Under the pieces are notes generated by a model, which was not told the DNA's origin, did not search any database, and worked only from the letters and a program-made list of their open reading frames with translations. A program made the position numbers and the translations under genes. A stretch of 64,000 nucleotides of DNA, taken from contig CAJQUW010005337.1 in NCBI GenBank assembly GCA_907163375.1, forward strand, positions 1-64,000, read 5' to 3'. Within the stretch, counting starts at the first letter, position 1; each line of letters opens with the position of its first letter. The DNA is from Prostheceraeus crozeri. Its lineage: Eukaryota; Platyhelminthes; Polycladida; Euryleptidae. This document shows positions 23,464-33,529 of the stretch, one piece after another.

Positions 23464-25925
23464 GGGTCATTTTCAGATAAATGGGCCAATTCGATTTTGA
23501 AAATACGAAAAAATAAAGTATCTCAAAATTTCTCGTCCTATCAATATCTGATAAATACATGGTATGAAGGCGTCATCTGCAAAAAATTAGAACTAGGAAG
23601 TTCTTAGTTAAATTTTTACAGCATGTTGAAAATAACTATGAAAAACATTACGTAATATTAGCAAAAACAATTGAGATTCGAATGAATAGTGATAATATTC
23701 TGATTGACGTATTAGTTTCCATCTTAATTGTCAGTAAGAGGTTACTGAATACGTCTGAAGTGGTTTGATACTCTCTAGTGGTATTGCACCCTTTCCGTTT
23801 GAAGAAATATCATATTATATTAATGATTTTGACGGCACACTTATGTGTATTATTATAATTTCTAGTTATATGTAAGGTTAATACGTCAACAAAGGCATTA
23901 AAAAGCACTTTGAGCTACCATACAACGATACAACAACAAAATTTGGTCGTACAATTGGGCAATTCCCTCATAATCTAACTGAAGTCTTCGATAGGGCTTC
24001 AAGTTGAACGTGACGAATGTTACACGATTTGTATACGCTTATAATATTAGCCCAAATTAAGCATATCTTTTGTCAAGAATCAGTTATGGTATGTACACTA
24101 CGTAAGAGTACATGTCTTTAAGTAAAACAGATTCGTATTGCAGTGAATAAAAAATTCTATTAACTGTACATGCAAACATCAAAAGTACAAATTACTTGAA
24201 GTATTCATAATCGTATTCTCTTACAAGCCAGTTATTGATCAAGCTTCAACACTGTTTTGATATTGAAGACATATTCGCTCTTGATTACGATGCGAGTTTT
24301 GTCATTCAATGTACCATAAGCATATGAAAGCATTATTGAAAATCTCATTGTCTTGCGAGCCGTATTATTGTTTCGATATTTTTTCATTATTCTACCGGAA
24401 AGAATCCTACCTACACTGGATCCTTTCTTAGTACTATCCATTGAACGACTCTCTTTGATTTCAAATACTACTGACTCATTGAAAACTAAAGTTTTTATCA
24501 GATTTGGTGGCAAAGATGATGTTGATAAGCCGGCAGCTTGAAACTCATTTGTAAGTTTGGTCTTAGTTGAAGAATGTACTTGTGAGTCGAACCCACCAAA
24601 ATCAGTTTCCGTCATCACTTGCTTTTTTTGTGATACTTTTAATCGAGTTCTCTCAAGTTGCTTCTTTGTTCTATTATACTTCTGCTCCAATCGACCGTTT
24701 GTTCGAAGAAGTATTCTGATTTTCCTTCCAGCACGTGAATTGGCAAGTGAAATTCTCTTCCTGGTCATCTTCCTTCTATGATCCTCGACCTCCTGAAAAA
24801 ATAAAAAAATCGAATTAACTCAGACAAAAATTATTAGACTATGGCATTTAAATTCTTACCTTAAATTCTTCTTTACAATTTTTACTGCGATACTTTTGTA
24901 CACGTGATGCAACCGTTTTTCTCCTTTGTTTGAGCTTCCGTAAACCTAGAACACGAACAGGAACGTAGTTTTTCTTTTGTCTCTCGCGATTTTTTCTTTA
25001 TATGCTAAATCATGTTTCTTTTTTTCTCGGTATCTTTTTGAACATTCAGCAGGCGTCAGGGGCATCTGAAATGAGAAAAATCATTATTTATATGATACAA
25101 TATAAAAACAATACAGTTAAAGAAAGATTAACTAGATTTCTCTGATTCTGTAACATTCGTCACGTGACGAATGTTACCGTGACGAATGTTACATATTTAT
25201 AGTTTGTCTAAGATTGTGAAAAAACTTAAAACATTTCAGTCCGTTCAAAAAGTGCTATTACGAGATGTCATAAAGATCAATGTTTTACGAAAATATTGAT
25301 ATTCTTGCATAAGCTTATCTATGTCAAATCTCCGTGACGAATGTTATGTTCTTAACCAATCTACCTGACTTGCCCTAAAACAATAACGTTTGTCTGGTTT
25401 TTCACTTATTTCTTGTCAAAAAAGTAAATAGATTTTATTTCTACACTTGTTGGACTTCAGAAAAATGTACATAGATTGTTTCTAACACAAGTTTATAAAC
25501 ATGTTGAATGGAATTATTGTTATGGTGACGAATGTTGCACCAAAGTTGGTGACATGTACTCTATGACGGATTTTTTCAATGAAAGTGGAGATCTGATATT
25601 AACTTAATCACTTAATCAATCTACGATACGTGTAAAGAAAGTTTGTACATCACAGAAACTACTTACCTCAACTGATGCTCGTCAGGTTGGCCGCGAAATT
25701 GCAAACTATAGCTGGTGACATTCACTTTTCATGCCGATTGACGTCGACATCGAGCTACAGCAACCAATAAACGAACGCTAAGCGAATTCTTCCCTAACGT
25801 CGGAAGTGGGTGAGGTGGTTATCTGACATTGACAGTAGAAGAAACAGAATCGATAGTTAATCTAATGAATAAAGTACTGGTGACACGATTTTCACGAATT
25901 AGCCCATTTATCTGAAAATGACCCA
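23464..25925 (-). mobile_element. DNA transposon inserted in the PLE, TTA duplication
   Basis: Left end GGGTCATTTTCAGATAAATG and right end its near-perfect complement (29 of 30 over the full arm), flanked by TTA (23461-23463 and 25926-25928). The uninterrupted site is seen in the inverted PLE copy near 18090. The motif GTGACGAATGTTAC occurs at 24010, 25164, 25179, 25334 (last base T) and 25525 (ending GC), and inverted at 25150. The 25150-25177 pair forms a perfect 28-bp palindrome. One minus-strand gene lies inside. A TTA duplication recalls PIF/Harbinger, but the protein does not show a DDE domain I recognise. Confidence 0.85.
24232..25065 (-). pseudogene. transposon-borne protein of unknown function, two exons
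   Basis: Exon 1 starts at ATG 25065 (MPLTPAECSKRYREKKKHDL), shifts frame near 24970, continues QRRKTVASRVQKYRSKNCKE and ends at 24861 with a GTAAGA donor. Intron 24793-24860 ends in TTTTCAG. Exon 2 (24792-24232) continues in phase 0 with a basic region, then GRILSGRIMKKYRNNN near residues 120-135 of that exon. The MPLTPAE-RYRE start and the SGRIMKKYR block recur, to my knowledge, in uncharacterised transposon-like proteins of cnidarians and other invertebrates. The usual C-terminal part is missing or unrecognisable. No function can be assigned. Confidence 0.55.
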
Positions 25926-26714
25926 TTAGATACCAAAGTTGTACGATCTCAAGACAATAGTTTCCATACGGGCTTTTATTCCAAAGACCTTCACAGCAAT
26001 CATATAATGCCATGGGAGAGTTGGGTGCCGTGGCAGAGAAAGATAAACCTGCTACGTACAGAGTGTCTGCGAGTACATCGCAATTGTTCCACCATGAGCA
26101 AGATCAAAGATGGACTATATTTTATGAAAAAAAGATTTCTAGCAAACGGGTACTCTTTAGATATTGTTGAACGATACATGAAGCCTAAACCAATGAATGA
26201 AAGCAAAAGAAGACATAGAAAAGAAGCAAACAGAAAACAAATATATTTAAGGGTACCGTTCATTAATGATTTCCAGGCAACTAAGATAAGAAAAGAGTTT
26301 AAAAGTTTCCAGCATCATTTGTTTGATTTGAAGCCAGTATTTGTGACCCAGCCTAATTTGAAAAGAAGTGTTTCATTTAAAGAAAAAATATTTTGTACTA
26401 GTAATTGTTTGTGTAAGAATAATAATTTTTGTTACATGAAAAATGTTGTTTATCAGTTGACATGTAATTTGTGTGAAAGTTTTTATATCGGTGAGACTTT
26501 TCGTTCTTTTCGTCAACGTATGCATGAGCACCTTACAACTGATTCAAGTTTATTTCATAAACATTTTGTTAAAACTCATGGTATGTTACCTGACCTTTCA
26601 TTTGTGACCCCTTTTATTTTAAAGCGAGGATTTGCTAATACGATTGAGCGGAAGATATCAGAGAAGGATTTCATTTCTAAGTATCGCCCAGATATCAATG
26701 TTTATTTAGTATGA

Positions 26715-26893
26715 GAAGTAGGACCTCTGAGTTATTTGTGTTTGAATTTTGTACTATGTTAGTTGTTTGTAAGATAATTTGCCCACTGTCAGTGTGATTT
26801 CATACCCTTGAGAAAGGGACATTCGAAAATTTGGGAGTATTATATAATTTATTGACCTAAGACGTCCATTTTTTCATTACATCTACCATATAA
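26715..26893 (+). repeat. PLE 3' region forming inverted repeat with 17121-17298
   Basis: The sequence after the PLE stop codon is the reverse complement of 17121-17298, with few differences. The match runs on past the PLE into GTTATGGTAGAT (17121-17132), which is LINE-A coding sequence on the left side; on the right it appears inverted as ATCTACCATATAAC (26881-26894). The two PLE copies therefore face away from each other as inverted repeats around the 18.4-21.9 kb core. Confidence 0.75.
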
Positions 26894-26929
26894 CATCATA
26901 TCTTGAGTTACCTACCACGAAAGCAGTGA

Positions 26930-27785
26930 GGCTATCTTGCTTGGATTTAACGAAGGCATTCGATAAGCTGAATCATCACTCTTTGCTAAACCATTTGATT
27001 GACGGAAATGTAAATCAAGGTTTCATTACATGGCTGCAAAGTTATTTGGACAACCGCACTCAACGTCTTAAATTGAATGGTATTTATGGTCCGACTACTA
27101 AAATAACATCAGGAATTCCCCAAGGATCAATTTTAGGTCCCTTTCTGTTCGCTGCCTTTATGGGGTCTCTACGTGTGTCACCAGAATCATCCATGATTAT
27201 TTACGCTGATGATGTTACTCTTATTGAGCCAATTTCTCGCGATCTCATACCGAACAATCTGGGGCATGTACAGGAATGGATCAATGCCAAGGAGATGAAA
27301 CTAAATCTTGAGAAATCTTCGCAGATGATTTTCTGTCATGGAGAACAATTTGATATCATATATCCGAATATCAAGGTTTCAGATACCGTGACAATTTTGG
27401 GTATTCACTGGAGCAAGAATTTAACATGGGATCTTCATTTCAGCGAAATGTTGAAACTTGCATCGCAAAGACTCTACGTAATTCGAACGTGAAAGCCCCT
27501 TGTGTCTTCTGATCAGCTCATCATTGTGTATAATTCACTGCTATACAATCTTTTACTCTATGCCGCTCCTCTGTTCTCTTGGCTTTCAAAATGTATCGAG
27601 ATAAAATTACAGAGATTTCATAATCGTGCTCACCGCCTGATTTGCGGTAAAGACTGTACCTGTGACAAGTTTCCTTTGTTTTCTGTCGTTCTGAAAGACC
27701 GCGCATCTTCATTTTTCAAGAAATGTGAAGTAAACGAGGAGCATCCATCCATTGCATCATTTGATTCCTCCTCGAATGTTACGTA
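26930..27785 (+). pseudogene. LINE-A ORF2, second half of RT
   Basis: The frame continues motif A (LDLTKAFDKLNHHSL), then ITSGIPQGSILGPFLF (motif B), MIIYADDVTLIEP (catalytic YADD) and VTILGIHWSKNLTWD. An in-frame TGA at 27490 interrupts it; the same frame goes on from 27502 through the thumb (SLLYNLLLYAAPLFSW) and a Cys-containing segment (LICGKDCTCDKFP) to 27785. It completes the protein begun at 15528. Confidence 0.75.
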
Positions 27786-27998
27786 GCGGTCATTTGTGTC
27801 TCCCAAATGTTAAAACTGCCAGAAGACTCCATTCATTCATACCTTGGATGTGTGTTGTCATGAATGAAGGTGTGTAACATTTTCCAATTGTGATTTTGTA
27901 TTTTCCTTTTCTCCGGTCTTTTATTTGTGACTTGTATATTGATGTATTTAATGATTTTCAGTATGAGAAATAAACACTTACTTACTTACTCCAGATGT
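27786..27998 (+). other. LINE-A 3' UTR and CTTA tail
   Basis: The untranslated region ends in GAAATAAACACTTACTTACT, that is an AATAAA signal directly followed by a short CTTA repeat, as in many CR1-like LINEs. LINE-B coding sequence resumes at once at about 28000, which fixes the right edge of the LINE-A insertion. Confidence 0.6.
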
Positions 27999-27999
27999 C

Positions 28000-29358
28000 A
28001 AACAGAATTACTAGAAAAACTACCTGTGAACAAGTCCTCGCCAGACATGCATACAATTCTTTACAAAAGTGCAGCCTCTCAACTTGCCAAGTCTATATTC
28101 CTGCTTATTCGAGAATCTATCTCGACAGGAAAAGTTCCTTTAATTTGGAAGACGTCTTGTGTGACCCCCGTCCCTAAAGTTTCCAATCGTACAATGAACG
28201 ATATTCGTCCTATTTCTCTGATGGGAATACCCGGAAAGCTGCTGGAACAAGTTATTTTGCGATCACTGAAAGAGTCGTTTATCGGAGACTATGGGCCTCA
28301 TCAATTTGGCTTCCGGCCAGTCTTCTACCTGCTGCGCCTTGATTTCTCTGCATAATTACGTGACATCCTGCCTTGATAATCCTGAGACTGTTGGTGCCAT
28401 CATCATAGCTTATGACTATTCAAAAGCTTTTGACACTCTAAGACACGATGTGATTATTGCAAAGCTCATAGAATTGAGATATCCCTCTAGTTTCATTAAA
28501 TGGCTAGTGGACTATTTTCATGAACGGAAGCAATGTGGTAAGATTGGTAGTACGTGTAGTGGAATCGTTGACGTGACTTCGGGTGCCCCACAAGGGTCAA
28601 TTTTGGGACCCTTCCTTTACAGCATTGCGACAAGCTCCTTTACTTCTACATCTGATAACTGTCACATCGTCAAATATGCAGATGACACTACGATCTGCTT
28701 CCCGGTGTATCGTTCCAACAATGCTCATATTTTTCATGTTCATGAACAACTGCTAGAGTGGTCAGCAAGCATGGACCTGAAGATAAACGAAAGTAAATGT
28801 AAAAGCTTGACTATTTCCAAGACTACAAATACCGCTCCTATCCAAATTCTGAATGTTAAATCTGTCGACGCTCTATGTGTGCTCGGAGTTTACTTCAACT
28901 CAAAAGGAACTTGGTCTTCACATATTGACAATGTTATCAAGACTGCTTCCAGGAGATTTTACGTCCTAAGAATGCTGCGCCCGTTACTGTCCAATGACAA
29001 TTTGAAAGTTGTATATTTCAGTCAGGTCCGCTCCATAATGGATTATTGTAGTCCTCTGTTCATGGGGTTATCGGTTTCGGACTCAAAGAGATTAGACGGT
29101 GTGCAGAGGAGGTTTCATAAATTGTTGTGTGGCAAGGCATGCAGCTGCGCAATTCTGCCCCCTTTGGAAGGTCGACGACGTTCACAATCACTAAAGCTAT
29201 TGAATTCAATCCAACAGAAAAATCATATTCTACATGACCTTCTCCCGAACATGTCCGTATCTGGCAAATTCTTACTGCCTTCAAGACATGCCGTCAGACA
29301 CAGCCGAACTTTCATTCTTTTCATTTGTTCAATTTTTAACTCGCTTCATGCACGATGA
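28000..29358 (+). pseudogene. LINE-B reverse transcriptase (3' segment)
   Basis: Two frames joined near 28310. RT motifs in order: LLEKLPVNKSSPDMHTILYK, VPLIWKTSCVTPVPK, DIRPISLMGIPGKLLEQVI, HQFGFRP, IIAYDYSKAFDTLRHDVI (motif A), VTSGAPQGSILGPFLYS (motif B), IVKYADDTTICF (catalytic YADD), ALCVLGVYFNSKGTW and the thumb (VRSIMDYCSPLFMG). A Cys cluster (LLCGKACSC) and C-terminal tail end at 29356-29358. The N-terminal remainder is at 13781-14275. Nearly intact apart from the split, so the outer element is also fairly young. Confidence 0.8.
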
Positions 29359-29496
29359 CTTCTACTATGTGAATTCCTTTGTAAAGACCGATTTCTATTC
29401 TGATGAAATATACGCTTATTATTATTATTATTTTTATTTTTTTTTTTTTGGTACACGACTCTTACGAGCCGGAGCATTTCTCAAGATCTCGGAATC

Positions 29497-32400
29497 CTAC
29501 CAGGATTCAGGGAGATCTAGAGTTCGTCTGAGAAGATAGGCACTGCCAAGCAGGGCGGCCTTCTGCAACTGAGGTACATGATGGTGTCCGGGTATTTCTT
29601 TCAGGTACTTTGTCAAGTTACCTGTGTGGGCCCCAAGTGCTCCGATCACTACAGGGATACACTTCGTCCTGATATTCCACAACTTCTGCACTTCCATTTT
29701 CAGGTCTTGGTATTTCGTGATTTTCTCCTTTTCTTTATTGCATATATTCCGGTCTTCTGGGACTGCTATATCTATTATAACTCCGGTCTTCTTCTCTTTG
29801 TCAACTACCACTATGTCCGGCCTTCTTGCAGTGATCCTTCTGTCAGTTCTTATCTCAAAGTCCCACAGGATCTTTACCGTACTATTTTCTATGACGGGCT
29901 CAGGCACGTGCTGCCATGGTTCGGGCGACACGGGCAAGTCGTAGTGTAGGCAGATGTCGCGGTGGATTATTCTTGCGACTTCATTATGACGGTTGATGTA
30001 TTCGGTTCCAGCCAACTTCGAACATCCAGCTAAGATATGAGCTACTGTCTCATCTGCGTTCTTGCACATCCTGCATTTTGCGTCAGTGCTTGTCTTCATT
30101 ATGTAAGTTGCATGTGCTTTCGTATTTAAGGCTTGATCTTGGGCAGCGACCAGTAGTGCTTCCGTCTCAATCTTCAGCTTGACTGTTCGTAGCCAGCTGT
30201 AGCATGCCTTCCTTGATGTTATTTCTTTCATCTGCCGTTCGTATTGGCCATGCATTGCTTTCTCTCTCCACTTTTGGTACCGATCTTCAATCCTCTTCTT
30301 TTTTCCAATCATCTGTTGTTTCTTCTTGTTGGCGATACAGGTCACTTGATTGCGCCACCGCCAGCAGTGGGTCATCAACAACGTTGTGCAAGTGTTCTGT
30401 AAGGCTTCGATTTTCTTGCTCTACTATGTCGGTCAGGTTCTTCAAGCCTCTTCCTCTCCGATCCCGCGGTAAGTAGAGGCGATCCACGCCTGCTCTTGGG
30501 TGCAGCCCGCCGTACATGTTCATTATCTGGCGAGTCTTGCGGTTCAGTTCATCAAGCTCCTGGACTCTCCATTTCACCACTCCTCCTGTGTAGCTGATGA
30601 CAGGCACTGCGAAAGTATTTATTGCCTCGATCTTGTGCATTGCGTATAGCTTTGACTTCATTACACTCCTCAGCCTTTTCTTGTACTCGGCGATTGCTTG
30701 TGCCTTTGCTGTGTCATCTAGGTTGGTGTGGTGTTGCGGGATTCCAAGGTACTTGTATCCTTCTTCATTCACGTCTTGAATATTGCCTCCATCTGTCTCT
30801 AGTCCATCAGTGTGAATTGTCTGGCCTCTATGGGTGATGAGACGTGCGCATTTACTGATTCCAAATCGCATGCTGATGTCATCGCTGAAGATCTTGACAG
30901 CATTGATTAAGGCGTTTATGTCACTTTCTGTCCTTCCGTACAACTTCACATCATCCATGTAAAGGAGGTGGTTCACTCGTTGTCCTGATGTTAATTTGTA
31001 GGCTTGCTGCATCTGTCCTAGGACATCGCTGAGTGGGTTCATCGCCAGACAGAAGAGCAGCGGGGACAGTGAATCCCCTTGGAAGATGCCTCTTTTGATC
31101 TGCACCATTCCTATGTCTTCATTGGCATGTGTTAGCTTCGTCTTCCAGATTGTCATTGATACAGCAACAACTTCTTGTATGGCCTTGTCGATCTTGTACA
31201 TATCTAGACATTTGGTTATCCAGGAGTGTGGGATGGAGTCAAATGCCTTGCGATAGTCGATCCAAGCCATTGCCAGGTTCTTCTTTCGCCTTTTGCTTTC
31301 ACTTGTAATTGTTCGGTCTATGGCCAGCTGTTCTTTGGTTCCCCTGCATTTCGGTCGGCATCCTTTCTGTTCGTGGTGCATTATATTGTTTGCTTCGACA
31401 TGTCCGTTGATCTTGCTTGCAACGATCCCACTGAACAACTTCCACATGGTTGGGAGGCAGGTAATCGGTCTGAAGTTGTCGGGGCGTGGTGGTTTGCTTT
31501 CATCTTTGTGTATAAGTACGGTTCTTCCTGTGACCATCCATTCTGGTATTGAGGTAGGTTCTCTAAGAGCTCGTTGTAGCACGTGGTTAGTCTTGAGTGC
31601 AAGCTCTTTAGCTTCTTAATCCAGAAAGCTTGAACCTTGTCCGGACCTGGTGCTTTCCAATTTGCCATGCTGGTTAGTTTGTACTGCATGTCAGTATCGG
31701 ATATCGACACACTAGCTTGGTTTTGTATGCTATCACACTTGTCTTCTACCTCGTCCAACCATTCAGCATTCTCATTGTGGCACACTTCTGACTCCCATAT
31801 GTTTTTCCAGTATTCCATTACTTCATTCTTGTCTTTTAGACTCTCTTCATGCGCTTCTTGACCTCTCAACTTTCGATACACCTTCTTAGGATTGTGTAGG
31901 AATAGCTTGTTGATTCTGAACTGTTCGTTTCTATCTTCATACCTCTTCAATCGATGACTTATTGCTGTTAGACGCTGTTTCGCATCTTCATACACTTCAT
32001 TGGTGCTTCTTGTGTCCATACGATATTTGCGCAGCATGTAGTGGGGTAATCTTCCATTGCATTCCATATACGACTTTAATTGACTGATTTCTCTCCTCAG
32101 TGTTTCAATTTGCTTCTGTAGTCGTCGTTTCCATGGTGGTATACGTTTACCTTGGACCTGGTTGCTTGAGTATACCAGCTCTTCCGTCACCTTCGCAGCT
32201 GAATATATCAGTGTGTTAAGTTCGGTTATGCTGTTGGTCGGACTGCTTCTTGTCACGAATTCGATTTGTTCAAGCAACTTCCTTGTCTCCTTATTGACAG
32301 GTATCTTCCTTATATTCACTCGGTTTTCGAGAGTTGCATATTTTTCAATGTATTCGGTAATTCGGAGCTTTGATTGTAGTTCTTCAACAGATAGTGGTCT

Positions 32401-32878
32401 TTCTGATATTTCAACGTTCACGTCTTGTGTTGCTGTGTCTTCTTCCTCTTCTTCGTCGTGACTGGAAGGCATGCTATTATTGTTTTCTTCAATTTCTTCA
32501 TTATCATCGACTCCTGGCTGTGATATTCGGTTTGCAATTTCTTGTATGTCATGACAGGTCATCAAGTTATTCTTCACAATTGATCGCTTTTGATTTAGGA
32601 GTCCTTGTTTTGTCACGGTTGTGTCTGGATGCATCTGTTTCCATACAGTGTATATCGTGCATGCGCTTGCGATATCCTCTTTCGTCCGGACGACTTTTGA
32701 AGTAGCTCTCAATTACTTGGGCGTTGTTGGCATGTGACCATTTTCTTCTCTGACGTTTGCAATGTTCGTTCTCTCCAGTAGCCCTACCGCTTGAACGTCC
32801 TGGATTCCCAACATTCAACGCAGGCCTTGGTAACCCGGGCGACGCCTGTTCCGGTATGACAATTGATTGATTCTCCAT
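29497..32878 (-). pseudogene. R4/Dong-type LINE polyprotein (RT + restriction-like endonuclease)
   Basis: Four overlapping frames (32878-32567, 32712-31381, 31582-30287, 30381-29497) cover one protein with three frameshifts and few internal stops. It has a basic N-terminus, an acidic stretch (EEEEEDTATQD), then RT: NWKAPGPDKVQAFWIKKL, NFRPITCLPTMWKLFSG, WIDYRKAFDSIPHSWI (motif A), IFQGDSLSPLLFCLAM (motif B), LLYMDDVKLYG (catalytic YMDD) and YKYLGI. The C-terminal frame has a CCHC finger (CRMCKNADETVAHILAGC) and a PD-(D/E)XK nuclease (RRPDIVVVDKEKK, then IIDIAVPED), the type used by R2/R4 elements instead of APE. A single ORF is normal for this clade. Confidence 0.85.
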
Positions 32879-33028
32879 TCATTGGGTATTGGGCGGGCAT
32901 AGCGAGATTAAGGAGTTCACCACTTCGAACCCCCGGCAAGGCACTTATGGGTTACTTAGATGTTAGTAGTCCCTACTTAGGTCCCTATATATCATTATTA
33001 ATGCAGCCTTCACGTTACCACTTTATTA

Positions 33029-33074
33029 GACCTCCAAGTAGCTGGATTACAGGCGCTTGCCAAAGCACCCGGTC
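33029..33074 (-). ncRNA. 7SL Alu-domain-like module, copy 2
   Basis: The minus strand reads ACCGGGTGCTTTGGCAAGCG, then CCTGTAATCCAGCTACTTGG and AGGT. This lines up base for base with the 5' domain of signal recognition particle 7SL RNA (GGCCGGGYGC...GGC...GCCTGTARTCC-AGCTACTYGG-AGGC). Relative to vertebrate 7SL it lacks one C and one G at paired positions, a compensated change. It is followed by unrelated AT-rich sequence, so it is not a full SRP RNA gene. Confidence 0.6.
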
Positions 33075-33161
33075 GGGCTGAGACATAGTATAATGGTTAT
33101 ATTATATATTGGAATTAATAGGTGTTTATATAGTTAATAGGTGACTGGATCCATCATCAAG

Positions 33162-33206
33162 GGCCTCCAGGTAGCTGGATTACAGGTGCTAGCCACACAC
33201 CCGGCC
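33162..33206 (-). ncRNA. 7SL Alu-domain-like module, copy 1
   Basis: The minus strand reads GGCCGGGTGTGTGGCTAGCA followed by CCTGTAATCCAGCTACCTGG and AGGCC. It is closely related to the copy at 33029-33074 and to the 7SL 5' domain, and lies about 130 bp upstream of that copy and 18 bp downstream of the tRNA-like head. The spacer holds direct repeats of CACCTATTAA. The arrangement recalls a dimeric SINE head. Confidence 0.6.
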
Positions 33207-33224
33207 GAAATTAATAAGTGACTG

Positions 33225-33291
33225 GGAGCGGGTTCGAACCCAGGCACGTCTGGACCATAGCCAGAGACAGTAACCACTGTGCCACCCGCTC
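33225..33291 (-). tRNA. tRNA-like sequence (SINE/LINE head)
   Basis: On minus: acceptor GAGCGGG pairs with CCCGCTC; the A box is TGGCACAGTGGTTA; the anticodon arm is TCTGG-CTATGGT-CCAGA with a 7-nt loop; the T arm is GGGTTCGAACCC with a perfect B box. All stems form, with loop triplet ATG in the anticodon position. Length and fit are those of a tRNA, but its place directly upstream of 7SL-like modules and a LINE argues for a tRNA-derived Pol III promoter, not a working tRNA. Confidence 0.65.
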
Positions 33292-33297
33292 GCTATC

Positions 33298-33343
<46 letters not shown>
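33298..33343 (+). repeat. (TTA)15 microsatellite
   Basis: Uninterrupted TTA repeat at the 5' edge of the R4/Dong-type LINE. A shorter interrupted TTA run occurs at the other edge (29419-29433), as expected if the LINE entered a TTA tract. Confidence 0.95.
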
Positions 33344-33529
33344 CATGATTTTTTGACAATCACTAGACGTAGATAGAACTGACATTTCATCACATAAATA
33401 AATTCTGACTTTGAACTATCTACTGTAAAAACAGTTTGCCATCTCACCACTTAAATTCCATTGATTACGTGTTGATTTCACATCCATGACACATAGTCAA
33501 TGATTTTGAATGATTAATAATAGCTTCCG

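Larger units (their letters stand above)
22030..26714 (+). pseudogene. Penelope-like element, plus copy, split by a DNA transposon
   Basis: Frame 21892-23463 holds the N-terminal region and RT: INYRECRPVLPVTIQKNFN, a PKDHK box, the GRPLVSATDTPGTPLSKFL segment, FDVSNLYGSIPLEG (motif A), KGLAMGNNLSPILAIIYMN (motif B) and RRYIDDIFVV (motif C). At 23464 a 2.46-kb DNA transposon interrupts it. The frame resumes at 25926 and runs to 26714 with the linker, a zinc-finger-like Cys cluster and the GIY-YIG endonuclease (SFYIGETFRSFRQRMHEHL). Without the insertion the protein would be essentially full-length and uninterrupted, so this is a young copy. The first 45 codons of the frame may belong to upstream sequence. 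Confidence 0.85.
29440..33291 (-). mobile_element. R4/Dong-type LINE with tRNA/7SL-like 5' end, inside TTA repeat
   Basis: The element reads on minus from 33291 to about 29440. Its 5' end abuts a (TTA)15 microsatellite (33298-33343) and its 3' A-rich tail ends in another TTA run (29419-29433). Dong of silkworm is known to insert into TAA repeats, so the setting fits the clade. Parts in order: tRNA-like head, two 7SL-like modules, a coding region of about 3.4 kb with restriction-like endonuclease, and an A tail. The target microsatellite may be the 3' tail of LINE-B, whose possible remnant continues at 33346. Confidence 0.75.

Noticed and set aside
24353-24781. Plus-strand frames opposite the transposon gene
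   Set aside because: Shadows of the two-exon minus-strand frame, which has splice sites and family motifs.
29578-32705. Plus-strand frames at 29.6-32.7 kb
   Set aside because: Antisense of the R4/Dong-type polyprotein; hydrophobic composition is an antisense effect.
32880-32915. Plus-strand GGGCGGGCATAGCGAGATT as a 7SL 3' end
   Set aside because: Opposite strand to the 7SL-like modules and only about 10 matching bases; likely chance.
33225-33291. Functional tRNA gene
   Set aside because: Folds well, but position ahead of 7SL-like modules and LINE points to a retroelement head; no terminator T-run follows.
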